DNA from: Aristaeella lactis
Lineage (GTDB): Bacteria; Bacillota; Clostridia; Christensenellales; Aristaeellaceae
Direction: 5' to 3'
Assembly (NCBI RefSeq): GCF_018118585.1
Contig: NZ_CP069421.1
Coordinates: 1,488,001 to 1,552,000 of the forward strand
DNA length: 64,000 nucleotides
Below the pieces are notes generated by a model. It was not told where the DNA came from, ran no database searches, and saw only the letters and a program-made list of their open reading frames with translations. The translations under genes were made by a program, and so were the position numbers. Below are positions 14,701-21,652 of the stretch, piece by piece (position 1 is the first letter of the stretch; every line of letters begins with the position of its first letter).

Positions 14701-17034
14701 TCAGTTGCTTTCCATCCGGATCATCCGGACCTTCTGGTCCAGCATGCCCAGCAGTTCTTCAGGGCTCAGTGCGGCGCTTTCCTCGCTGTAGAACAGTTTT
14801 TCATAAGTGCCTTCCTCTTCGTCACCGGCTCCATCTTCTTCAAAAAGCACATTCAGGAAGCTGTACCCTCTGACCCTGAAATAACGCTGCCACTTCTGAT
14901 ACCGTTCAACCTCCGTCGGGCTGATAATCCAGCCATAGCGTTCGTTATTCTCCATGTCTTCCTCAGCTTCACTGAGTTTTTCTTCCAGAACCACCCGGTT
15001 TTCGCCTTCCTCATCCTGAAGCGCTTTGTTCAATTCGTCCATCATGTCCTGGATACTCTTTCGGTCATTTTCATAACCGGGTCTGTGCATGGGTACCGTC
15101 CGGTCACTATAGGCTGCAGCTGCATCATATACGTTCAGGTTTTCAGCCACACAGGCCAGGAAATCCATCGTTTCCCGGGGATGTTCGGAATAGGGATTCA
15201 TAAACGCAATGCTGACGCTGATCGGCACAACCGGTTCCTCATTCTCCGAAAAGCTCAGTGCCAGCGGAACATAATCCGGTTCACCGTTCAGCGTTACAGC
15301 AGTATAGGTTTCCAGCAGAGGATCATGATCATACTCTTCGTCGATATACTCCTCTTGTTCCGATTCTTCCTCATCCTGCGGTTCTGCAATCTTCAGCGCG
15401 TCATAATCCAGATTGTTCAGGCGCTGAACCAGCCCGCACAGTTCGGGACTGGCGAAGGAATAGTCGGTTTCGCCCTTTCTTTCCATCTGAACCTCATACT
15501 GGTCCAGCATGATCTCCAGAATATCCGCCCGGAAGGAAACCCGGTCCTGCCAGGGCGCGAGATAAACATCCTGACCTTCAAGCCGTTCCGGCAGGGACTC
15601 CAGCCAGTCAAAAAACTGGTTCCAGGTCTTCGGCAGTTCCTCCTCGGTGCCGCCGGTTTTCTTCCACTGTTCCATATGGATACCCAGCGTTTCTCCGCTG
15701 ATGCTTACCGGAACGCCGATAATACTTCCATTCTGTTTTACGGCCTCCTGCAGGAAAGGGTACAGCCGTTCCGTGCTCGCCGCGATCCCGGCGCCGGAAC
15801 TCAGGTCCGGCAGATAATTCCGCTTGCGCAGGGCACTGAATTCAGTGCTGTCATACTTGTATACATAGATATCCGTATTGCTGTCGCGGTTCAGCATTGC
15901 CTGCAGAACTTCCTGCTTATTGTTCCAGTCGCCATTGTGTTCAGCCACAGAGATATCTCCCCGTGTATTATTCATGTCATAGAGTGCTTCGGTGACTGCT
16001 GCGCCGTCCGCGAATTCCATCACATGCAGGGTAACGCTGCTGCGCAGGGCAGGATCGGTATTCCTGACCAGCACCGTATCATATGTCCAGATCACCACAA
16101 AACCGTTCGGCAGCAGGAGCGTGCCAATACCGTTATCCGGGCAGTCATTCACTGTTTCCGCCTGTGCGGCATCAAAATGGGGCATCGCCCACAGTTCACC
16201 CGTATTGTAGTAATACAGCGTATCCTTTTCCGCGCTGTAGTTCGGGGCAATTCTTGTAAAACTCAAGCCATCAAGCTCCGCGAGTTCCGTTTCGCTCCGG
16301 TCTGCCGGATCCAGGCGGTTGATTCTGACCTTCACAGTCGAATCATCTGTCCATTCACTCCGGGTAATCAGAACAGACCCTTCCGGACCGGCGGTCATTT
16401 CATTGATATCACCGTCCAGTTCAATTGACATGCAGGTTCCGTCCTGCAGATCGATCACGAGCAGTTCATCCGGGCTGTCGCAGTATACGTGCAGAAACAG
16501 TTTATCGTCAGTTGTAAACTTATGTCTTATTTCCTTTGTGTATGTATGATCCTCCTCTTCCATGATCAGGCCGGACAGATCCACATCCGGCAGGTCGCTT
16601 TCATCCAGGATCACCTTCCCGTTTTCCAGCCGGACGTGCTTGACATCCAGTTCCGTTTCCGGGTTTTCTTTGCCATACGTGGTAGTATTGGTCACCGCAT
16701 ACAGTTCTTCTCCCCGGACAAACCAGGTTTCTGTCAGCGTGATGCTGCTCTGCTCCCCTTCCGCAGCTTCCCCGGGCATTTTTTCATTTTCCTGCACATA
16801 TTCCTCCGGCTCTGCCTGGATATCCGTATATCGTATGATCTTTCTTTCCTTCAGATCATTGACAATCAGATACAATCCATTTCCGCAGGGCAGTACATCC
16901 TCTACCCACATCGTTTCAGTATCCGCCAGTCTGGATTCATGCATCAGGACCCGGTCTCCGGTTGACGCGAATGCCGGCACACAGGCCGATACCAGCAGAA
17001 TCAGGGCAGTCACCCACAGGGCAGGTTTTCTCAT
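14701..17034 (-). CDS. Large exported protein: propeller-like region fused to an extracellular solute-binding domain
   Basis: A 777-residue protein behind GGAGGAGAACTGCGT-ATG. The leader ends LLVSACVPAFA and could be a lipobox (Cys18) or a signal-peptidase I site. Residues about 30-330 have repeated beta motifs with short Asp-rich loops (NGLYLIVNDLKERKIIRYTD, DKLFLHVYCDSPDELLVIDL, DTLYYYNTGELWAMP), as in a beta-propeller. Residues about 340-690 look like a family 1 extracellular solute-binding domain (YLPDLSSG, TERLYPFLQEAVKQNGSIIGVPVSI, LPKTWNQFFDWLESLPE, SEHPRETMDFLACV). No ABC permease is nearby, so it may be a sensor rather than a transporter subunit. The gene directly upstream of it in transcription is the AAA ATPase. 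Confidence 0.78.
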   Translation of the reverse strand: MRKPALWVTALILLVSACVPAFASTGDRVLMHESRLADTETMWVEDVLPCGNGLYLIVNDLKERKIIRYTDIQAEPEEYVQENEKMPGEAAEGEQSSITLTETWFVRGEELYAVTNTTTYGKENPETELDVKHVRLENGKVILDESDLPDVDLSGLIMEEEDHTYTKEIRHKFTTDDKLFLHVYCDSPDELLVIDLQDGTCMSIELDGDINEMTAGPEGSVLITRSEWTDDSTVKVRINRLDPADRSETELAELDGLSFTRIAPNYSAEKDTLYYYNTGELWAMPHFDAAQAETVNDCPDNGIGTLLLPNGFVVIWTYDTVLVRNTDPALRSSVTLHVMEFADGAAVTEALYDMNNTRGDISVAEHNGDWNNKQEVLQAMLNRDSNTDIYVYKYDSTEFSALRKRNYLPDLSSGAGIAASTERLYPFLQEAVKQNGSIIGVPVSISGETLGIHMEQWKKTGGTEEELPKTWNQFFDWLESLPERLEGQDVYLAPWQDRVSFRADILEIMLDQYEVQMERKGETDYSFASPELCGLVQRLNNLDYDALKIAEPQDEEESEQEEYIDEEYDHDPLLETYTAVTLNGEPDYVPLALSFSENEEPVVPISVSIAFMNPYSEHPRETMDFLACVAENLNVYDAAAAYSDRTVPMHRPGYENDRKSIQDMMDELNKALQDEEGENRVVLEEKLSEAEEDMENNERYGWIISPTEVERYQKWQRYFRVRGYSFLNVLFEEDGAGDEEEGTYEKLFYSEESAALSPEELLGMLDQKVRMIRMESN

Positions 17035-17080
17035 ACGCAGTTCTCCTCCGCCTCAGAAGTGTCTTTACCAATATAAACGA

Positions 17081-17112
17081 GACCACCGGACTGATTCTTC
17101 CGGTGGGTTTTT
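17081..17112 (+). terminator. Hairpin with T-run between two minus-strand genes
   Basis: CCACCGGA and TCCGGTGG around an 8-nt loop, with TTTTT on the plus-strand side. Both neighbours are on the minus strand, where the U-tract is weak (CTCGTTTA), so its direction is uncertain. Confidence 0.45.
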
Positions 17113-17174
17113 GAGTCATTGGGGACGGGGGCATCGGGGATTGGACGGATCTCTGTCTCCGTTTTAGCAAATCA

Positions 17175-17930
17175 TTATGAATTATGTATTAACCCTATAT
17201 CCTCAATCGCGCTTTCCGGGTTCTGCAGGAACCGGACCGTGGTCCTGTAATGATCTGTATCCTGAAACCGGACACTTTCAATGCCGTCTTCTTTGATCTG
17301 ATAGATTTCTGCCCCCGGGAAGGTGAGCAGCATGGGGGAATGAGTCGCGATAATAAACTGGGAATCATCCTGCACCAGGTCGTCCATATTCTGCATCAGG
17401 CGGATAACGCCCCGGGGAGACAAGGCTGCCTCCGGTTCATCCAGGATATACAGTCCCTTTCCGCCAAACCTGTTCTCCACCAGGGAAAGGAAGCTTTCCC
17501 CGTGGGACTGCCGGTGCAGGGAAACCCCACCGTAGCTCGCGATAATCGGCATTCCTCCGCCGCCTTCCCTGTCCAGCTGGTCGATATTGGAGGCCACGTT
17601 ATAAAAGCTTTCCGCCCGCAGGAAGAATCCGTCCCGGGGCCGGATAACGCCCCGGGCTACCCGGAGATAGTCATACAGTTCCGAATGGGAAGCCTCCGTG
17701 GAAAAACGGAAGTTCTTCGTTCCGCCTTCCGGATTGAACCCCTGGGAGATAGCCAGGGCCTCAACCAGGGTAGACTTTCCCGATCCGTTCTCCCCGACAA
17801 AGAAGGTCACCTGCTTATGGAGCTCTATCCCCTTTTCAGACAGATATTTGACCACCGGCAGATTAGCCAGGTAGTTCTCTCTCGGAATGGGCTCCGGCAG
17901 GGACATACTTCGGATGTACAGATCTCGCAT
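17175..17930 (-). CDS. AAA-family (SMC/RecF-like) ATPase
   Basis: A 251-residue ATPase from the ATG at 17930 (MRDLYIRSM); the longer frame from 17981 lacks a ribosome site. Walker A is GENGSGKST (about 49-57), the ABC-like signature is SHGESFLS, Walker B is LYILDEPEAALSP, and the switch His is IIATHSPMLL. These are the features of small stand-alone SMC/ABC-class ATPases (for example DUF2813-like), often linked to DNA or phage-related functions, but no nuclease partner is adjacent. The last codons (LIHNS) and the stop fall inside a CATAATT-type 7-mer repeat, so the C-terminus may have been reshaped by it. Confidence 0.85.
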   Translation of the reverse strand: MRDLYIRSMSLPEPIPRENYLANLPVVKYLSEKGIELHKQVTFFVGENGSGKSTLVEALAISQGFNPEGGTKNFRFSTEASHSELYDYLRVARGVIRPRDGFFLRAESFYNVASNIDQLDREGGGGMPIIASYGGVSLHRQSHGESFLSLVENRFGGKGLYILDEPEAALSPRGVIRLMQNMDDLVQDDSQFIIATHSPMLLTFPGAEIYQIKEDGIESVRFQDTDHYRTTVRFLQNPESAIEDIGLIHNS

Positions 17931-18032
17931 AATACTTCTTTCTTCTTTTCTCTCTTTATTAGGAGGTTTGCAACCCGGCATTATTATATCATCGCAACGA
18001 AACTGGTTTTTTAAGCAGGATACTTTTACCTT

Positions 18033-18806
18033 TTATGGAATGGTGTAGCCATCATCATTCACCGGTCTATCCGGATACCTCAGGCGCTGTATCTCGTTCA
18101 GCACATCCAGGCTCATGATATTCATTTTATAAGCTGACAGATCTTCTTCCCGCTTATATAAATAATTCGCCCGGAGATTTAATGCCAGGCCATAATACCG
18201 ATAAGTGCCTTCCCATTGGTAATCATAACCTCTTAATCCAATAAAGGATCCTTTTTCCACTATTTCTTTTGCGATTTTTCTCACTGTTTCCAGATATGCT
18301 GCATACTCTGCGGAATGCACATCCGGATGAAAATTGACGTATTTGCTCTGATCTTCCTTTTCAGTGAAGATCATCAGATAATGATCCACACAATCTTTTT
18401 TATCCTCATACTTTTCAAACATCTCATCAAAATAGTTATCTTCCTCCTCTGTGATCCTGTGAATATCTTCAATGACTTCCCCGTCACTCCAATAATAATG
18501 ATAGATATCTACATCATTCTGCTGGATCCACCATTCCGCATCATGATATCGGGAAATAAAAGCCCGGATGATTTTCAGGCTGGAAAACCAACGACTCTGG
18601 AAGCCAAAATCATATCGCCCATCCTCCATCTCAGTATACAAGGGTATTTCCCGAGAAGAATAATCCCATTCTATTTTTTCATCCAGATCCATTCCCAATG
18701 CTTTCCGGAAATCAATCGTCCACCTATATCTGCTCACATCTGAAGTAATCAGCTGTTCAGCAGTTTCTTTACTGCAGCGGACTCTGTTATCCTGATAATT
18801 AGCCAT
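18033..18806 (-). CDS. Protein of unknown function, possible orphan immunity-type protein
   Basis: A 257-residue soluble, acidic and aromatic-rich protein (EWWIQQNDVDIYHYYWSDGEVIEDIHRITEEEDNYFDEMFEKYED). The opening MANYQDNRVRCSKETAEQLI is reminiscent of DUF1281-like ferredoxin-fold proteins, but I cannot confirm this. AAAGGGGATCACG-ATG supports the start. The gene appears more A+T-rich than its neighbours. A short relic frame lies just upstream (18818-18910). Its size, acidity and isolation would suit an orphan immunity protein, which is speculation. Confidence 0.7.
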   Translation of the reverse strand: MANYQDNRVRCSKETAEQLITSDVSRYRWTIDFRKALGMDLDEKIEWDYSSREIPLYTEMEDGRYDFGFQSRWFSSLKIIRAFISRYHDAEWWIQQNDVDIYHYYWSDGEVIEDIHRITEEEDNYFDEMFEKYEDKKDCVDHYLMIFTEKEDQSKYVNFHPDVHSAEYAAYLETVRKIAKEIVEKGSFIGLRGYDYQWEGTYRYYGLALNLRANYLYKREEDLSAYKMNIMSLDVLNEIQRLRYPDRPVNDDGYTIP

Positions 18807-18817
18807 CGTGATCCCCT

Positions 18818-18910
18818 TTATGAAGCTTCCCTCGTTCTATGGACAATTACAATATCCCCGGCATTATCGAATACATACAATACTTGATTTGCAACTTTCT
18901 TGATGTGATA
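18818..18910 (-). other. Possible short coding relic before the 18033-18806 gene
   Basis: A 30-codon open stretch between two stops on the minus strand with protein-like composition (VANQVLYVFDNAGDIVIVHRTREAS, ending TAA at 18818). It has no start codon in frame. It could be the tail of a decayed gene, but is too short to be sure. Confidence 0.3.
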
Positions 18911-18962
18911 TTATCATACTCCATTATTCCTCACAACTAAAAGCTTAAAACCTTACATTCCA

Positions 18963-18994
18963 CATAAACAAAACTGCCACCCTGTTAGGGTGGC
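18963..18994 (-). terminator. Strong hairpin, terminator for minus-strand transcription
   Basis: GCCACCCT (18976-18983), loop, AGGGTGGC (18987-18994), followed on the minus strand by AGTTTTGTTTA. It would end transcripts coming from the tRNA-Arg region. Confidence 0.7.
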
Positions 18995-19005
18995 CTCCTT
19001 TGGGC

Positions 19006-19242
19006 TGAGCCCGGCGGGGAGCGAAGGAAGGAGTGCCCCAGTGGAGCATTTCTTGAGCCCGGCGGGATTCTACCGCAAGCTCAATCGGCGCAGCGGCTCT
19101 TGCTGTCGCTGCAAACCGCTGCTTGTTTCGCTTGACTCACTCACCTCGTTTTCGTCTTCGGCGAATGCCCCACTGGGGCACCACTCGGATCGTTCCCCCA
19201 CTCCCTTTACAAGGCCGTGGCTTCGGATCCCTGCCGGGCTCA
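19006..19242. repeat. Structured element containing partial copies of the tRNA-Arg 3' end
   Basis: TGAGCCCGGCGGG occurs at 19006-19018 and at 19054-19066 (there as TGAGCCCGGCGGGATTC), identical to the complement of the tRNA-Arg acceptor/T-arm at 19287-19303. A near inverted copy (TGCCGGGCTCA) lies at 19232-19242. Inside, the segment at 19033-19050 is repeated in inverted orientation at 19164-19181 with one mismatch. No protein-like frame was found. The segment lies between two minus-strand terminators, so it could be a structured RNA or a degenerate repeat. Confidence 0.55.
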
Positions 19243-19244
19243 AA

Positions 19245-19286
19245 CCAACAGAAAAAGCTCTCCACAAGGGAGAGCTTTTCTGTTGG
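19245..19286. terminator. Long palindromic terminator directly after tRNA-Arg
   Basis: CCAACAGAAAAAGCTCTCC pairs with the GGGAGAGCTTTTCTGTTGG arm around a 4-nt loop. The outer bases overlap the encoded CCA end of the tRNA. This is the longest member of the GCTCTCC terminator family here. Confidence 0.88.
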
Positions 19287-19360
19287 TGAGCCCGGCGGGA
19301 TTCGAACCCACGACCTTTTGATTCGTAGTCAAACACTCTATCCAGCTGAGCTACGAGCCC
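19284..19360 (-). tRNA. tRNA-Arg (anticodon ACG)
   Basis: The minus strand folds as a standard 77-nt tRNA with encoded CCA. The acceptor GGGCTCG pairs with CGGGCTC. The D-arm is GCTCAGCTGGATAGAGT, the anticodon loop is CTACGAA with anticodon ACG (decodes CGN via inosine), and the T-arm contains GGTTCGAATCC. It stands alone with its own terminator. Confidence 0.97.
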
Positions 19361-19443
19361 ACATGCTGTTCTTGACAGCTCAAGTATAATACCACAATGG
19401 TTTAGCACTGTCAACGTTTTTTTGTTCTGTCGAAGAGGCTTTC

Positions 19444-19472
19444 TTGTAACTGATCCCCTTTTGAGCTATAAT
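19444..19472 (+). promoter_or_regulatory. Promoter of the amylase gene
   Basis: TTGTAA (19444-19449), a 17-bp spacer and TATAAT (19467-19472), 33 nt before the start codon. Confidence 0.65.
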
Positions 19473-19505
19473 ACACACGTTATTTGACCATCAGGAGGTC
19501 CTTTC

Positions 19506-21593
19506 ATGGCAGTCAGTCATTCTGTTCTCTCCGCTGTCTTCAGCGATGAATCCCCGGACTATCGTTTCCCTTCAGAGCCGGATGTCGGCGATTCCGTTAG
19601 GATCCGTCTGCGGGTTGCGAAAGACAGTGCCGAACGCGTTATCCTTCTTTTCGAGTCCATGACCGTCGGGACCATGATGAATAAAACGAAAAGCGATGAC
19701 TTTTTCGATTATTATGAAGCCGGCATCATCTGCAGCGAGAATGAGGTTGTTTACCGCTTTCTGATCGAGTGCCCCGACGGCACAAAGATCGCCTTCGATA
19801 AGAGCGGCGTTCGCGCGGATGAGCATCATATCCCGGATTACAACCCTGCCTATTCCTTCCGGTTTATCCCGGGATTCCATGTGCCCGGCTGGGCTAAGGG
19901 CTCCGTACAGTACCAAATTTTCCCGGATCGTTTCTGCAACGGCGATCCGTCCAACGATGTGGCGGATAATGAATACTATTACATCATTGGTCACTCCAAG
20001 CATATTGCCGACTGGAACGCGGTGCCGACAGATACCGATATCCGGGCCTTCTACGGCGGAGACCTTCAGGGTATCCTGGATAAGCTGGACTACCTTCAGG
20101 ATCTGGGCATTGAAACCCTTTACCTGAATCCGATCTTTGTCTCTCCCTCCAGCCATAAATATGACTGCCAGGACTATGAGCACATTGATCCGCATTTCGG
20201 CGTCATCACCGATGATGTGGATCACGTGATGCAGTCATGGGAAAAGCATAACGGCTATGCCCCGAAGTATATCCGCCGGGTGACCAGCATGGAAAACCTG
20301 GAAAAGAGCGATGATCTCTTTGCTGCCCTCTGCCAGGAACTGCACCGCCGGAATATGCACATCATCCTGGACGGTGTGTTCAACCACTGCGGTTCCTTCA
20401 ACAAATGGATGGATCATGAAGGCATCTATCTGGGAAAAGCTGGTTTCCAGCCCGGTGCTTATCAGAGCATCCACAGTCCCTACCGTTCCTATTTCCACTT
20501 CAATGATTCAAGCAACGGACGAAGCCCCATGTACGAGGGCTGGTGGGGCTATTCCACCCTTCCGAAGCTGAACTATGAATCTTCACCCGAACTGTGCGAA
20601 GAGATCTATAAAATCGCCGAAAAATGGCTTTCTCCGCCCTACTGCATCGACGGCTGGCGCCTTGATGTCGCGGCGGACCTCGGACACAGCGCTGAGTTCA
20701 ATCATAAGTTCTGGAAAACATTCCGTGACCGCGTAAAAGCCATCAATCCCGATGCCGTGATCATCGCCGAGCACTACGGAGATCCCACCGCCTGGCTCAA
20801 CGGACAGGAATGGGATTCCATCATGAACTACGATGCCTTCATGGAGCCCGTCACCTGGTTCCTGACCGGCATGGAAAAGCATTCCGATTCCTACAGGGAT
20901 GACCTGTACCAGAACGGTTCCGCCTTCTTCGGCATCATGGCCGATAAGATGGCACGCCTGAAATACCCGTCCCTCATGTGCGCGATGAATGAGCTTTCCA
21001 ACCATGATCATTCCCGCTTTCTGACCCGTACAAACCGCATGATCGGCCGGACAACCACCCTGGGACCGGAAGCCGCAGCGGCAGGCATCAACAAAGGAGT
21101 CTTCCGGGAGGCGGTCACCATCCAGATGACCTGGCCTGGCTCCCCCACCGTCTACTATGCGGATGAAGCAGGACAGGTCGGCTGGACCGATCCCGACAAT
21201 CGCCGCACCTACCCCTGGGGTCATGAAGACCAGGGCCTGATCGACCTGCACCGCGACCTGATCCGCCTGCGCCGTGAACTGCCGGTTCTCCGGGACGGTT
21301 CCATCAAACCTCTGATGGCGGAATACGGCCGCATCGCCTACGCCCGCTTCAATGAGGAAAGCCGCTGCATCGTTGCTGTCAACAACACCAGCGGCTGGAC
21401 GGATTTCAGGCTCTTCGCCCGCGATGCCGGCGCAAAGGAAGGAGAAACCTTCTTCCGCCGCATCCAGACCACTCAGGACGGTCATGTGACCGAAACAGAA
21501 GTATGCGGCACTGTGTCGGAAGGCTACCTGACCTTCGACCTGCCCCCGTTCTCTTCTGTTGTCCTGAGCAGCGCCATGCCCGAAAGCAAATAA
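19506..21593 (+). CDS. GH13 alpha-amylase family protein (neopullulanase/cyclomaltodextrinase-like)
   Basis: A 695-residue protein with no signal peptide, hence a cytoplasmic maltodextrin-degrading enzyme. Residues 1-125 form an N-terminal beta-sandwich, as in GH13 subfamily 20. The catalytic barrel has GIETLYLNPIF, DGVFNHCG, nucleophile D387 (WRLDVAAD), acid/base E422 (AEHYGD) and transition-state stabiliser D501 (NHDHSR); a C-terminal beta domain follows. Family enzymes cleave alpha-1,4 and often alpha-1,6 bonds in cyclodextrins, pullulan and maltodextrins. An insertion around residues 240-270 interrupts the usual start of the barrel. AGGAGG precedes the ATG. A perfect palindromic terminator separates it from the convergent GGDEF gene. 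Confidence 0.93.
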   Translation: MAVSHSVLSAVFSDESPDYRFPSEPDVGDSVRIRLRVAKDSAERVILLFESMTVGTMMNKTKSDDFFDYYEAGIICSENEVVYRFLIECPDGTKIAFDKSGVRADEHHIPDYNPAYSFRFIPGFHVPGWAKGSVQYQIFPDRFCNGDPSNDVADNEYYYIIGHSKHIADWNAVPTDTDIRAFYGGDLQGILDKLDYLQDLGIETLYLNPIFVSPSSHKYDCQDYEHIDPHFGVITDDVDHVMQSWEKHNGYAPKYIRRVTSMENLEKSDDLFAALCQELHRRNMHIILDGVFNHCGSFNKWMDHEGIYLGKAGFQPGAYQSIHSPYRSYFHFNDSSNGRSPMYEGWWGYSTLPKLNYESSPELCEEIYKIAEKWLSPPYCIDGWRLDVAADLGHSAEFNHKFWKTFRDRVKAINPDAVIIAEHYGDPTAWLNGQEWDSIMNYDAFMEPVTWFLTGMEKHSDSYRDDLYQNGSAFFGIMADKMARLKYPSLMCAMNELSNHDHSRFLTRTNRMIGRTTTLGPEAAAAGINKGVFREAVTIQMTWPGSPTVYYADEAGQVGWTDPDNRRTYPWGHEDQGLIDLHRDLIRLRRELPVLRDGSIKPLMAEYGRIAYARFNEESRCIVAVNNTSGWTDFRLFARDAGAKEGETFFRRIQTTQDGHVTETEVCGTVSEGYLTFDLPPFSSVVLSSAMPESK

Positions 21594-21609
21594 ACACCTC
21601 TCACAAACA

Positions 21610-21647
21610 GAAACAGGGACCGGATGATCATCCGGTCCCTGTTTTTT
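21610..21647. terminator. Bidirectional terminator between convergent genes
   Basis: AAACAGGGACCGGATGA and its exact complement, with flanking A and T runs. It serves both the amylase and the sensor-cyclase gene. Confidence 0.93.
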
Positions 21648-21652
21648 GATCA

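Noticed and set aside
19006-19360. Integration (att) site of a mobile element at tRNA-Arg
   Set aside because: The tRNA-like copies are partial, in both orientations and within 300 bp. No integrase, excisionase or phage gene is present, so the evidence does not support an integrated element.
18990-19414. Apparent proteins across the tRNA-Arg gene (for example one reading GGIRTHDLLIRSQTLYPAELRA)
   Set aside because: These are translations of the tRNA gene and its terminator, a known annotation artefact.
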